Below, in pieces: positions 53,378 to 62,087 of a DNA stretch of 64,000 bases. The notes below the pieces were generated by a model. It saw only the letters and a list, made by a program, of their open reading frames with translations, ran no database searches and was not told the origin of the DNA. The stretch's first letter is position 1. Each line of letters opens with the position of its first letter. Position numbers and translations under genes: made by a program. Source of the stretch: Lentisphaeria bacterium (GTDB lineage Bacteria; Verrucomicrobiota; Lentisphaeria; Oligosphaerales; Oligosphaeraceae); assembly GCA_016288215.1 (NCBI GenBank), contig JAEEYQ010000031.1:62001-126000 (forward strand), written 5' to 3'.

Positions 53378-54591
53378 TGCGGTTCCGGCTCCCCGTGACG
53401 AGAGATGTCCATATCCCTGAACACCTTCGCGATCATGTCCGCTGCCTCGTCAATCAAGGCCTCCGTATGGGTGACCATGTAGCTGGTGCGAATGAGGGCG
53501 GCGCCTTCCCGTGTGGCAGGGGGGACGAAGGGCGTCGTGTAGGCTCCCGCGTCGTAGATTCGCTTTGTCGCGGCGAAGGTGTCCTCTATAGTATAGGTAT
53601 ATAAGGGGAGGATGGGCGTGGGAAAGGCCAAGGCGCTTTCGCGGATGTCAAGCTGGCGCGCGCCGAAGGCATGGCGCGCATGTTCCGAAAGGCACCGCAG
53701 CCGGTCCGGCAGGTCGGGATGCGCCACAAGGTGCCGCAACGCCGCCAACGCGACGGCGGCGGTGGCGGGAGGCATGGCGGCGGAGAACACAAAGGGAGAC
53801 GCCGTGTGGCGGATGTAGTCGATGACGGGACGGGAGGCCGCCACGAAGCCCCCAAGGGAAGCCAGCGACTTGGAGAAGGTGCCCATGAAGATGTCCACCT
53901 CCGCCTCCAGCCCGAAATGGAACGCGGTGCCGTGCCCTCCCGGTCCGAGCACGCCCAGCCCGTGGGCGTCGTCCACCATGACGCGTGCCCCGTACTGGCG
54001 GGCCAGGCGGATGATGGACGGCAGATCCGCCATGTCCCCTCCCAACGAAAACAGGCCGTCCACCACGATGAGCTTGCCGTTGTCTTCGGGGACGGACTGA
54101 AGGCGGCTTTCCAGCTCCGCCATGTCGTTGTGCTTGTAACGCAGCATCTTGCCAAAGCTCAGGCGACATGCGGAATAGATGCTGGCGTGGTTCTCCACGT
54201 CGCAGATGACCACATCGTGCCGTCCGACAAGACTGCTGATGATGCCCAGATTGGTCTGATAGCCGGTGCCAAACGTCAGCGCGTCGTCTTTTCCGACAAA
54301 GCGCGCCAATTCATGCTCAAGCTCAAGATGCAGGTCTAATGTTCCGTTCAGCAGCCGGGAGCCGGAGCAGCCGGAGCCGTATTTCTCCATGGCATGGACG
54401 CCGGCCTCAATCACCTCTGGACACGCTGTCAGACCAAGGTAGTTGTTGGAGCCCAACATGATGCGGCGTTTCCCCTCCATGACCACCTCTGGCCCCTGAC
54501 GGGATTCAATCGTGTGGAAATAGGGATACAACCCCGTGGCGCGGAAGGCATCCGGCTTCGTGTAGTCAAGACATTTCTGAAAAATATCCAT
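53374..54591 (-). CDS. spt: serine palmitoyltransferase-like alpha-oxoamine synthase
   Basis: A 405-aa PLP enzyme of the alpha-oxoamine synthase family, likely condensing an amino acid (L-serine) with a fatty acyl thioester. RATGLYPYFHTIES, IMLGSNNYLGLTACPEV and GSGCSGSRLLNGTLDLHLEL (20 residues) are closer to bacterial serine palmitoyltransferases of Bacteroides and Sphingomonas type than to Kbl or BioF. The PLP lysine is K241 in GTFSKSLASLGGF. VMVDDAHGLGVLG provides the cofactor Asp and His. It has no membrane segment. It is first of a seven-gene minus-strand operon and overlaps ubiA by 4 bases. The assignment is by motif memory; AONS and KBL remain alternatives. Confidence 0.85.
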   Translation of the reverse strand: MDIFQKCLDYTKPDAFRATGLYPYFHTIESRQGPEVVMEGKRRIMLGSNNYLGLTACPEVIEAGVHAMEKYGSGCSGSRLLNGTLDLHLELEHELARFVGKDDALTFGTGYQTNLGIISSLVGRHDVVICDVENHASIYSACRLSFGKMLRYKHNDMAELESRLQSVPEDNGKLIVVDGLFSLGGDMADLPSIIRLARQYGARVMVDDAHGLGVLGPGGHGTAFHFGLEAEVDIFMGTFSKSLASLGGFVAASRPVIDYIRHTASPFVFSAAMPPATAAVALAALRHLVAHPDLPDRLRCLSEHARHAFGARQLDIRESALAFPTPILPLYTYTIEDTFAATKRIYDAGAYTTPFVPPATREGAALIRTSYMVTHTEALIDEAADMIAKVFRDMDISRHGEPEPQ

Positions 54592-54666
54592 ATCCGCTTG
54601 CCACCGCCCTTTCCATGCAGCCTAACACGCTTTCGCTCCAGCTAGCCCCAGATGCCATAGTAAATT

Positions 54667-54687
54667 GCCAACTGCCAACTGTTAACT
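54667..54687. repeat. short heptanucleotide repeat, GCCAACT/GTTAACT
   Basis: GCCAACT, GCCAACT, GTTAACT in register, then GCGAATC, in the 105-bp gap between arfB and the PLP enzyme gene. Confidence 0.75.
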
Positions 54688-54696
54688 GCGAATCGA

Positions 54697-55131
54697 TTAC
54701 GTCTCCCAATTCCCCTTTTTCCGCCCGCCTTTGACTTCCGAATGGCGGCGTTTCTGCTCCAGACGCTTTTCGCGGCTGGCCAATGTGGGACGAGTTTTGC
54801 GGCGGGCTTTCGGCAGGCGGGCCGCCTCCTTCAGCAGGGCAGTGAAGCGCTCCAAGGCAAGTTCCCGGTTGCGGTGCTGGCTTCTGGACTCGCGGGCCTC
54901 CATCGTCAGCAGCCCGTCTTTGTTCAGGCGGCTTCCCGCCAAAAGGCGCAGACGCTCCAACACCGCAGGCGGCAATTGATCCACGGGGCATTGCCAGCGC
55001 AGCTGCACGGCACTGTCCGTCCGATTCACCCCCTGTCCGCCGGGTCCGTCCGCCCTGCAGAAGACAAAGTCGATGTCTTCCATCGCGATTTGCCACTGCG
55101 GCGTGATGACAAGGGTGTTTTCGACATCCAT
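54697..55131 (-). CDS. arfB: peptidyl-tRNA hydrolase ArfB (YaeJ), ribosome rescue
   Basis: A 144-aa release-factor-like protein that rescues stalled ribosomes. It carries RADGPGGQGVNRTDSAVQLR (20 residues) with the catalytic GGQ, and a basic C-terminal tail (KARRKTRPTLASREKRLEQK, 20 residues) that enters the mRNA channel. It lies between exbD copy 2 and the lipid operon on the same strand. Length and motifs are standard. Confidence 0.93.
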   Translation of the reverse strand: MDVENTLVITPQWQIAMEDIDFVFCRADGPGGQGVNRTDSAVQLRWQCPVDQLPPAVLERLRLLAGSRLNKDGLLTMEARESRSQHRNRELALERFTALLKEAARLPKARRKTRPTLASREKRLEQKRRHSEVKGGRKKGNWET

Positions 55132-55156
55132 GGACGCCTCTCTTCTGAAACTCCGC

Positions 55157-55911
55157 GCCTATGGCGCCGCCCCTTCTGTGGGGATGGAGGCGAAGGCCAC
55201 GTTGCTGATTCCGACGTGGGTGCAGATGTCCAAAATCTTCATGACATCCTGATGCCGTGTCTCTTTGTCGGCGCGGATGATGACGGGATAGTCCACGAAG
55301 GCGTCCGCCACCTGCGACAGCAGGGTTTCGAGCCGTTCCGCGCTCATCTCCTGGCTGTTGAGGAAAATGACGCCCGCCTTGTCCACGTTGATGATGACTT
55401 CGCGGCGCTCCCGCTGCGACTTGACGCCGTTGTCCGCGCTGGGCACATTGATCTCCAGCTTGTTCTCCCACTGGGCGAAGATGGTCGCCGCCATGAAGTG
55501 GATGAGCAGAATGAAGACAATGTCCAGCATGGGGGCCATCTGGAAGCCGGGAGAAGTCTCGTTGACCTGTCGTTTGAAGTTCATAAGTGCCCTTTCAGGA
55601 ACAGGTTATTTCTTCAGGCCGGTCATCCGGCGAAGGACGGAGCCGCATTCGCTCTCCATGTTGCCCAGCAGCTTCATCAGCCGTCCGCGCAGGATGTCAT
55701 AGGCGGCCATGGAGAAGATGCCGACGATCAGACCGCCGAAGGTGGTGTACATGGCCTGCGCGACACCGTTGGCCAACGCATCCGCCTTGTTGATGATGCT
55801 CAGACCGCTTTCCAGCCCGCCGAAGGACACCATCATGCCCCAGACCGTGCCCAGCAGACCAACCATGGGGGAAATCACGCCCACATCCATCAGATACTGC
55901 AGCCGCTGCCA
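55157..55911. repeat. duplicated exbB/exbD segment, copy 2
   Basis: Near-identical to 46068-46822 at a constant offset of 9089. The intact exbB extends beyond the block here, so this looks like the parental copy. Confidence 0.9.
55159..55584 (-). CDS. exbD: ExbD/TolR-family biopolymer transport protein, copy 2
   Basis: A 141-aa protein with a single membrane helix containing D21 and a periplasmic domain, encoded 21 bases after the intact exbB. Together they should form a proton-driven motor complex; no TonB is seen in the window. It differs from copy 1 by E9, T136 and A139. AAAGGG precedes the ATG. Confidence 0.93.
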   Translation of the reverse strand: MNFKRQVNETSPGFQMAPMLDIVFILLIHFMAATIFAQWENKLEINVPSADNGVKSQRERREVIINVDKAGVIFLNSQEMSAERLETLLSQVADAFVDYPVIIRADKETRHQDVMKILDICTHVGISNVAFASIPTEGAAP

Positions 55912-56379
55912 GAGAACGCCGCCCTGACGGCTCCCCTCGTCCTCCATCGCCGCGCGGACACGGTCATAGTCGAACGCCTTCGGATTGGCCTCCGTCTGCT
56001 CCACCGCCGCCATGACGACCTTGGCCGCCGCGGAATTGCTGTCCATGCAGATGGCCTTCAGCGCGTCCAGATCCCCCGCCTCGGCGGCGTCCTGCGCCGC
56101 ATGGATGAAAGCTTTGGGATACAAGACATTGGCCCGCAACGTCAACAGATAGAAGATGATAAGCGCCACAGCCACAATGGAGAGCAACGCGATGACGTTC
56201 ATGATCCAGCCGCCCTGCTCCATCAGGCTCCGAAGCGTCAACTGGGTTCCGGCCTCCCCGCCGGCTTTCGCGGCGGCCTCGGCGACCGCCTCTCCCGCTT
56301 CCTGCGCAAACACGGCGGCGGAGCTTGCCAATGTCCCCAGGGCCACAAGCCCCTTGCCATAACATTCACTCAACTTCAT
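55606..56379 (-). CDS. exbB: ExbB/TolQ-family proton channel subunit
   Basis: A 257-aa inner-membrane protein. The ATG at 56379 follows GGAGAG and gives a cleavable-looking leader (LVALGTLASSAAVFAQ), common in PVC and Bacteroidetes ExbB proteins. Membrane helix one is at about residues 54-76 (IMNVIALLSIVAVALIIFYL, 20 residues). Helices two and three are in the MotA/TolQ/ExbB domain (VISPMVGLLGTVWGMMVSFG; MYTTFGGLIVGIFSMAAYDI). TATAAT-like sequence (TATTATAATATGG) directly upstream may be a -10 element. The nearby gap 56380-56647 holds no gene. Confidence 0.93.
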   Translation of the reverse strand: MKLSECYGKGLVALGTLASSAAVFAQEAGEAVAEAAAKAGGEAGTQLTLRSLMEQGGWIMNVIALLSIVAVALIIFYLLTLRANVLYPKAFIHAAQDAAEAGDLDALKAICMDSNSAAAKVVMAAVEQTEANPKAFDYDRVRAAMEDEGSRQGGVLWQRLQYLMDVGVISPMVGLLGTVWGMMVSFGGLESGLSIINKADALANGVAQAMYTTFGGLIVGIFSMAAYDILRGRLMKLLGNMESECGSVLRRMTGLKK

Positions 56380-56647
56380 GCGTCTCTCCATATTATAATA
56401 GGTTGATGTCCAATTCACTTTTCTGTAATATATCCGCTTGCGCCCCAATTCTCCACAAAGAGGCCTTCATATTCCATGGAATTTTGCACACATGGCCCGG
56501 CCATGCCGCATTTCCACAAAGAAAACGCTCATTCATCGCGCTAAATTTGCGAGAGGGTTCAGCCTTTCTGGAAACTCTCAAAGTCCCAGAAGTGCCAAAA
56601 GCCCAAAGAAATGCATCTAACACCTTTTATTGCAACTACTTACAAAA

Positions 56648-58477
56648 TCAAAACCGGTCAATGGCAGCGGCGATGCCTTCGGCATCCATGCCATGGAGAC
56701 GTCTCATTTGCGCGACGGCACCCCAATTGGTCATGTCTTGGGGCCACCCCATCTTAACAAGGTGCGCATCAGGAAGATCCGCCATGCGGTCCCGAACCAG
56801 GCTGCCGAAGCCGCCCTCCACGCAATGGTCTTCCAGAGTCACGATGACCTTGCCGGCCTGAATCTGCCGCCGCATCAGCGCCTCGTCGAAAGGCATGACG
56901 AAACGGACGCTGACCACGTCCACCGGCGTCTTCGCCAACTGGGCCGCCTTCAGGGCGGTGTCGGCTTCGCGTCCCACGGCCCAGATGACCACCTTGCCGT
57001 CGTTGTCCGTCAAAGGCTGTGCCTTTCCCCATTCCATCGTATCTTCCTCATGATGAGACACAACGGGGTCTGCGTTTCCCGACGGATAGCGAATCAGCAC
57101 GGGAGAATCCTGCTGCATGGCCAGCCGCAGCATCTGGTCCAGCTCCCATGCGTCGGCGGGGGAAAGGACCTGAAGATGAGGCATGGCCCGCCAGAAGGCC
57201 ATGTCATGGATGCCGTGATGGGTGGGGCCATCGGCCACGGCGCCTGCGCGGTCAAGGCAGAAAATCACGGGAAGACGCTGCAGGCAAACGTCATGGAACA
57301 CATAGTCCACCGCCCGCTGGGAGAAGCTTGCATACACGGGAAAGACGGGCCGCATTCCATCAGCGGCCATGCCCGCGCAGAAGGCGCAGGCGTGGCTTTC
57401 GGCGATGCCAACGTCATAGAAGGAGTCCGGATACCGTTTGTGGAATTCGTGGAGCCCCACGCCGTCCTCCATGCCAGCGGTGACAGCCACAATGTTGCTT
57501 CTCGTCTTCCGCAAGTCCAACAGCGTCTGGCCCAACACTTTGCTGAAGGTCAGCCCGCTCTTTTTCAGGGACTCGCCGTCGGATAGCCGGAAGGGGGAGA
57601 CGCTGTGGAAGCTCGTGGGATTCTTCATGGCGGGGTCGTAGCCCTGCCCTTTCCGCGTGATCACATGGACCAGCACGGGTTCCTTGATGTGGGCCACGCC
57701 CCGAAACACCTTCACCAGTCCCGTCACGTCATGGCCATCCAGCGGCCCGATGTAGCGAAGTCCCAGTTCCTCGAAGAACGCCGCCGGCAGCAGCAACAGC
57801 TTCATGGAATTCTCGAAACGGCGAATCCATCCTCTAAGTCGTTCTCCAAGAGGAAGATGCAGAATCGCCGATCGACAGAGCTCCTTAAAGCGGTTGTAAC
57901 CTCGGGTGGAAATCATCCGGCTGAGGCAATGGGAGATGGCACCCACGTTGGGCGCGATGGACATCTTGTTGTCGTTGAGCACCACCACCATGTTGGACGC
58001 CGTTCCCGCGATGTTGTTCAACCCCTCCAACGAGCTGCCGCAGCCAAGCGCCCCGTCGCCGATGACCACCACGACCTTGCCCTCTTTCTTACCGATCCGA
58101 TTCCGTGCCACCGCCAGCCCCAGGCCGGCGGAGATGGCGGTGCCCGAATGGCCCGTCCCGAAGCAATCGAAGGGACTTTCGCTTCGGCTGGGAAAACCGC
58201 AGCAGCCGTCCGCCTCCCGCAAATGCGCAAAGGCGGCGCGGCGTCCCGTGAGCAGCTTGTGGGTGTAGCACTGATGCCCCGTGTCGAAAAGCAACGCGTT
58301 TTCAGGCATGCGGAACACATAGTGGAGGGCCACTGTCAGCTCCACGATGCCCAGATTGGAGGCCAAATGCCCTCCCTGCCGGGCCACCGTCTCCAAAATC
58401 TCCTGTCGGATTTCAGAGGCGAGCCCCGGCAGTTCCTTCAAATGCAGACGCCGCAGCTCTTCGGGACTGTTCACCAT
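56648..58477 (-). CDS. dxs: 1-deoxy-D-xylulose-5-phosphate synthase
   Basis: A 609-aa TPP enzyme that makes DXP from pyruvate and glyceraldehyde 3-phosphate, the first MEP step. Motifs: DTGHQCYTHKLLTGR, GHSGTAISAGLGLA, the TPP motif GDGALGCGSS ... NDN, YIGPLDGHD, KGQGYDPA, IAESHACAFCAGMAADG and EDHCVEGGFGS. The ATG at 58477 lies 7 bases after the nagA stop; a GTG 27 bases upstream is possible. With ispD in the same window it supplies isoprenoid precursors, possibly for the UbiA enzyme. Confidence 0.94.
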   Translation of the reverse strand: MVNSPEELRRLHLKELPGLASEIRQEILETVARQGGHLASNLGIVELTVALHYVFRMPENALLFDTGHQCYTHKLLTGRRAAFAHLREADGCCGFPSRSESPFDCFGTGHSGTAISAGLGLAVARNRIGKKEGKVVVVIGDGALGCGSSLEGLNNIAGTASNMVVVLNDNKMSIAPNVGAISHCLSRMISTRGYNRFKELCRSAILHLPLGERLRGWIRRFENSMKLLLLPAAFFEELGLRYIGPLDGHDVTGLVKVFRGVAHIKEPVLVHVITRKGQGYDPAMKNPTSFHSVSPFRLSDGESLKKSGLTFSKVLGQTLLDLRKTRSNIVAVTAGMEDGVGLHEFHKRYPDSFYDVGIAESHACAFCAGMAADGMRPVFPVYASFSQRAVDYVFHDVCLQRLPVIFCLDRAGAVADGPTHHGIHDMAFWRAMPHLQVLSPADAWELDQMLRLAMQQDSPVLIRYPSGNADPVVSHHEEDTMEWGKAQPLTDNDGKVVIWAVGREADTALKAAQLAKTPVDVVSVRFVMPFDEALMRRQIQAGKVIVTLEDHCVEGGFGSLVRDRMADLPDAHLVKMGWPQDMTNWGAVAQMRRLHGMDAEGIAAAIDRF

Positions 58478-58484
58478 GGGGCGT

Positions 58485-59627
58485 TCAACCCAATTTGCGC
58501 ACACCGTCCACGAAGACGGCCTTCACGCGGAAATCCTTATCCAAAACGGCAAGATCGGCGACATACCCGGGGGCAACTCGTCCAAGATCCTTGATGCCAA
58601 GCTCTTCCGCCTGATTCAACGAAGTTGTGCGGATGATTTTGGCCAGCGGCAGCCCCGTCTCCCGCGCCACGTTCTTCAGGGCGGTGTTGAACTGCAGCGT
58701 GCTGCCCGCCAACGCGCCGTTGGAGGCCAGACGCGCCGCTCCGTCGGAGACGACCACATCCAGGCCACCCAGACTGTAATTGCCGTCCGCGAGACCAGTG
58801 GCCTCCATGGCGTCGGTGATCAGCAGGATGCGATTCAGGGGCTTCACCTTGAAGGCCAGACGAATCATGTCTGGGCAGAGGTGAATGGTGTCGCAAATCA
58901 TCTCGATGCAGACATCATCGTCATAAAGTCCCGCGCCAACCAAACCGATTTCGCGGTGGTGGAGGCGAGTCATCTGGTTGCAGAAATGGGTCAGGCGCTT
59001 CAGTCCGCGCTCCCGCCCCGCCTTGAACTGGGCGAAGGTGGCGTTGGTGTGGCCGCAGCTGGGCAGAATGCCCTCTTGGATGAGTCCGTCCGTGAATTCA
59101 AGGCTCCCGGGCACTTCGATTGCATAAGTAACTAATGCAACGGGAGATATGGCTTTCAGGCGGCGAATCTCCTCAATGCTCGGCCCGCGGACGTACGCGG
59201 GGTTCTGCGCGCCAATGCATTCCATATTGATATAGGGGCCTTCCAGATGGGTTCCGATCACCTTGCTGCCCGTAGGGGCCTTGCGATAGGCCTCCACTTT
59301 CGCAAGTGTCTCCGCCAGACGCTCTTCCGGAAGAGTCAGCGTAGTGGGGCACATGGAGGTCACACCCTCCTTCAGTTTGGCTTCGCCGACAATCTCCACC
59401 GCCTTGGGGTTGTCTCCCGTGACTTCGCAGCCCATGCCCCCATGGAAATGCATGTCGATGAAACCCGGAATCACCATGTCGCCTCCTGCGTCGTAGGTGG
59501 AATCCGCCTTCGGCAGCGGAGCGCCGGCGGCGATGACATCTTTGATTCGGCCACCTTCAATCAGAACGGCGGCGTTGGGCATATCCACGTCCGGGGAAAT
59601 GACATGAGCGTTGGTGATCAGGACCAT
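58485..59627 (-). CDS. nagA: N-acetylglucosamine-6-phosphate deacetylase
   Basis: A 380-aa amidohydrolase that converts GlcNAc-6-P to GlcN-6-P and acetate. Motifs: PGFIDMHFHGG, SMCPTTLTLPEERL, IGTHLEGPYINM with the metal-binding Glu, LPSCGHTNATFAQF, LTHFCNQM and LLITDAMEATGLADGNYSLG (20 residues) with the catalytic Asp. AAAGGAG precedes the ATG at 59627. Its presence fits use of host-derived amino sugars. It is upstream of dxs on the same strand with a 7-base gap. Confidence 0.94.
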   Translation of the reverse strand: MVLITNAHVISPDVDMPNAAVLIEGGRIKDVIAAGAPLPKADSTYDAGGDMVIPGFIDMHFHGGMGCEVTGDNPKAVEIVGEAKLKEGVTSMCPTTLTLPEERLAETLAKVEAYRKAPTGSKVIGTHLEGPYINMECIGAQNPAYVRGPSIEEIRRLKAISPVALVTYAIEVPGSLEFTDGLIQEGILPSCGHTNATFAQFKAGRERGLKRLTHFCNQMTRLHHREIGLVGAGLYDDDVCIEMICDTIHLCPDMIRLAFKVKPLNRILLITDAMEATGLADGNYSLGGLDVVVSDGAARLASNGALAGSTLQFNTALKNVARETGLPLAKIIRTTSLNQAEELGIKDLGRVAPGYVADLAVLDKDFRVKAVFVDGVRKLG

Positions 59628-60151
59628 GTTAAGGGACTCCTTTGGCAAACAATTTGAGTTTCAATGAGTTATGGCAGACACGTCGGCAAAACTCCCCTCG
59701 GCGCCGCCAATAACGGACCATTCCATGATTCAATGTATATGGCATTTTGCCATTATCAACCAACAAGGGCAAAATTCGTCGAATTTGCCGATGAAATGAA
59801 GTTGGCAACGGAGACGACAGGCAGCTGGGCAACGGCCCTCTTGCCAGTCAGAGCAGTCCTATCATCGTCGCGTTTGGCAATCCCCGACTCCGCCCATTGG
59901 CGCGAAAAACGCAAATTTCTCCACATTTTCGGATGCAAAAACGCAAATTTCTCCACATTTTCGGATGCAAAGACGCAAATTTCTCCACATTTTTGGATGC
60001 AAAGACGCAAAACGCGTCCCGCGTCCCCCATCCCCTGGCTCTCGTCCTCCGGCCTCCTCCCACTCTTCATTTTTCACTTTCCGCATTATATTATTCTCTT
60101 GTCATGAGGACAGCAGGTTTGCCCTGTTTTGAATCCAAACCCCATCTAGCC
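59628..60151. other. gene-free stretch between divergent genes, with repeats
   Basis: It contains the small palindrome ATGGCA-TTT-TGCCAT (59739-59753), a possible operator for nagA, the 32-bp tandem repeat, and a heptad array at 60014-60034 (GCGTCCC, GCGTCCC, CCATCCC). A TATATTATTC sequence near 60085-60095 may be the -10 region of the downstream gene. Confidence 0.5.
59909..60004. repeat. 32-bp tandem repeat, three copies plus a partial fourth
   Basis: Units begin at 59909, 59941 and 59973 with ACGCAAATTTCTCCACATTT; a fourth partial copy starts at 60005. Copies differ by one or two bases. There are no spacers, so this is not a CRISPR array. Because 32 is not a multiple of 3, the repeat opens several spurious frames. 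Confidence 0.93.
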
Positions 60152-62011
60152 ATGCAACTTATGTCACAACTCCTTCATATCGTGAAACATAGCATTCGCC
60201 CCGCGCTGGCGGCGTCCCTTTTTCTGTTGTTCAGTTGGCAGCTTTACGGCGTGGAGCGGGAGCATTTAGACGCCTATGTGGTGGATCCGTTGGCGGGCCA
60301 ACCGATTCTGCCCGACACGAAACTGCCGGCCGCCGCATGGTCGGACACCGTCTCAATTGCCTTGACGCCAGGGGAATACGAACCGGGTTCCGTTGTGCTG
60401 ACGGCCAAGCACAACCTGTTTGATGTGACTTTGGAGGTCACCACCCTGCAAGGCCCCGATGGCGCCACCCTGCCCCCCTCGGCAGTGGACATCCGGCTCG
60501 TAAAGTGCTGGTTCCAATACGGAAGAGCCTACGAGGGACTGCACACCGACCGCGAATGCACGCTGGTTCCCGAACTGCTGCTGAAGGACAATCGGCTGGT
60601 GACCGTGGATGTGGCGGGGCAGTTTCAGACGGTCCGCATGGGCGGCCCTGGATGCCTGATTTACAAGGACTTAGAGGATCCGTCCGACCCCTACAAGGAC
60701 AAAAACCGCACCTGCTATTGGGGAGATCGCACGCAGCCCCATCTGGAAGTCTCCCAAAATCCCATCGACGACGCGGCGGAACTGCAGCCCTTCAACCTGA
60801 ACGAGGGCTTCAACCAACAGCTGCTCATCACCGTGCATGCGCCAGAAGACGCCGCTCCAGGAGTCTACTCGGGCAGCATCACCGTCAACGCCATCCAGAT
60901 GTTAAAGCAGGACAATTTCACAAAGATTCCCAAGCCCTTGTATTGCGGAGAGATCGGACTCAATGTCCGCATTCTGCCCTTCAAACTGGACGCCCCCAAA
61001 ACCCACTACGACCCGTCGTTGGACTTCACCCCGAGCATCTACTACTGTTCCGTTTTCGCGCCGTGGCGAAAGGAACCCGGTCTCTGCCCCGGAGAACGCA
61101 GCCGCGAACAATACCGTGCGGAACTGGCGGATTTGAAGGCCCATGGAATCATCAACCCCATCTGCTTCCAAATGGACGCCTATGATCTGGACGTCTTCCG
61201 CGAAGCCCTGCGCATGCGGAAAGACGCCGGCCTGATCAATCGTCCGCTGTACTCCATGCCAGAGGCGAATCTGGCCATCGGCAAACGACTTACGCCAGAG
61301 AACCAGCCCCTGCTGGACCAGCGGGAAGCGGAAATCCTGCGAGTCGTGGAGGAAGAACTGGGCCATCGGGATGTCTACTTCTATGGATTGGACGAACAAA
61401 ACGACGTCGAGGAGGAGTATCCCGTCTGGCGCCGTATCCATGAAAACGGCGCCCGCGTCTTCGTGTCAGACGCAAAATATCCGGAACCCCTTGCAGGAGC
61501 GGCGCTTACACCACCCGGTCTGCTGGATTTGGTCATTCGCAGCTGGATTCCGGAGAATCAGATGGCGGACTATGCCCGCCTCCGCCATGAGCGCGGCGGC
61601 AAGGTGTGGTGCTACGGCATGCCACAAGGCGGCGTGGAGAATCCTGAACTCTACCGCCGCAACTATGGCATCCAAGTGTGGCTCGCCAACTATGATGGAT
61701 TCGCAACCTATTGCTATTACGAGACTTTTGGTCATCCGTGGAATGACCGGGACGGGGCTTTCCGCGACCACAACCTGGTCTATCCCACCGTCTCCGGCAT
61801 TGTGCCCACATTGGCATGGGAAGGCATGCGGGAGGCTGTGGACGATGTGCGCTATTTCACCACCTTGGCCCGTTTGGCAAGGGAAAGGAAAGGCTCACCC
61901 GCGGCCAAAGAGGCCATGGAGTTCCTCGAAGGCACCCGCCCGCAGGACTGCGACCTGCAGGCCCTCCGCCAAGGCTGCATCGAACGGATTCTCACGCTGA
62001 TGAATCCATAA
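60152..62011 (+). CDS. secreted DUF4091-like glycoside hydrolase
   Basis: A 619-aa exported protein with leader RPALAASLFLLFSWQLYG. A beta-rich N-terminal half (about residues 30-290, with LTPGEYEPGSVVLTAKHN and YSGSITVNAIQM) precedes a TIM-barrel-like half: ADLKAHGIINPICFQMDAYD, DVYFYGLDEQNDVEEEYPVW (20 residues; candidate catalytic Glu after GLD), RVFVSDAK, and GIQVWLANYDGFATYCYYE. It ends WEGMREAVDDVRYFTTLARL, the DUF4091-like tail. The start is uncertain: ATG at 60152 is used; one at 60104 is in frame, and the open frame continues upstream through the repeats. Confidence 0.72.
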   Translation: MQLMSQLLHIVKHSIRPALAASLFLLFSWQLYGVEREHLDAYVVDPLAGQPILPDTKLPAAAWSDTVSIALTPGEYEPGSVVLTAKHNLFDVTLEVTTLQGPDGATLPPSAVDIRLVKCWFQYGRAYEGLHTDRECTLVPELLLKDNRLVTVDVAGQFQTVRMGGPGCLIYKDLEDPSDPYKDKNRTCYWGDRTQPHLEVSQNPIDDAAELQPFNLNEGFNQQLLITVHAPEDAAPGVYSGSITVNAIQMLKQDNFTKIPKPLYCGEIGLNVRILPFKLDAPKTHYDPSLDFTPSIYYCSVFAPWRKEPGLCPGERSREQYRAELADLKAHGIINPICFQMDAYDLDVFREALRMRKDAGLINRPLYSMPEANLAIGKRLTPENQPLLDQREAEILRVVEEELGHRDVYFYGLDEQNDVEEEYPVWRRIHENGARVFVSDAKYPEPLAGAALTPPGLLDLVIRSWIPENQMADYARLRHERGGKVWCYGMPQGGVENPELYRRNYGIQVWLANYDGFATYCYYETFGHPWNDRDGAFRDHNLVYPTVSGIVPTLAWEGMREAVDDVRYFTTLARLARERKGSPAAKEAMEFLEGTRPQDCDLQALRQGCIERILTLMNP

Positions 62012-62087
62012 CTCATTAATAATCAATTTGTTATAATTTTTACGTGTATTCCGTGAACTCCTTCAGAAATATCACCAAAGGATTAGC

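Noticed and set aside
54742..56406. 554-codon open frame on the plus strand across arfB, exbD and exbB
   Set aside because: It is the antisense of three real genes and has no recognisable domain.
59909..60004. Possible CRISPR array
   Set aside because: The 32-bp units abut each other directly with no unique spacers, and no cas genes are present.
59756..60086. Three overlapping open frames of 71-104 codons on the minus strand with repeated CGEICVF and HPKMWRN words
   Set aside because: They arise from the 32-bp tandem repeat read in different frames.
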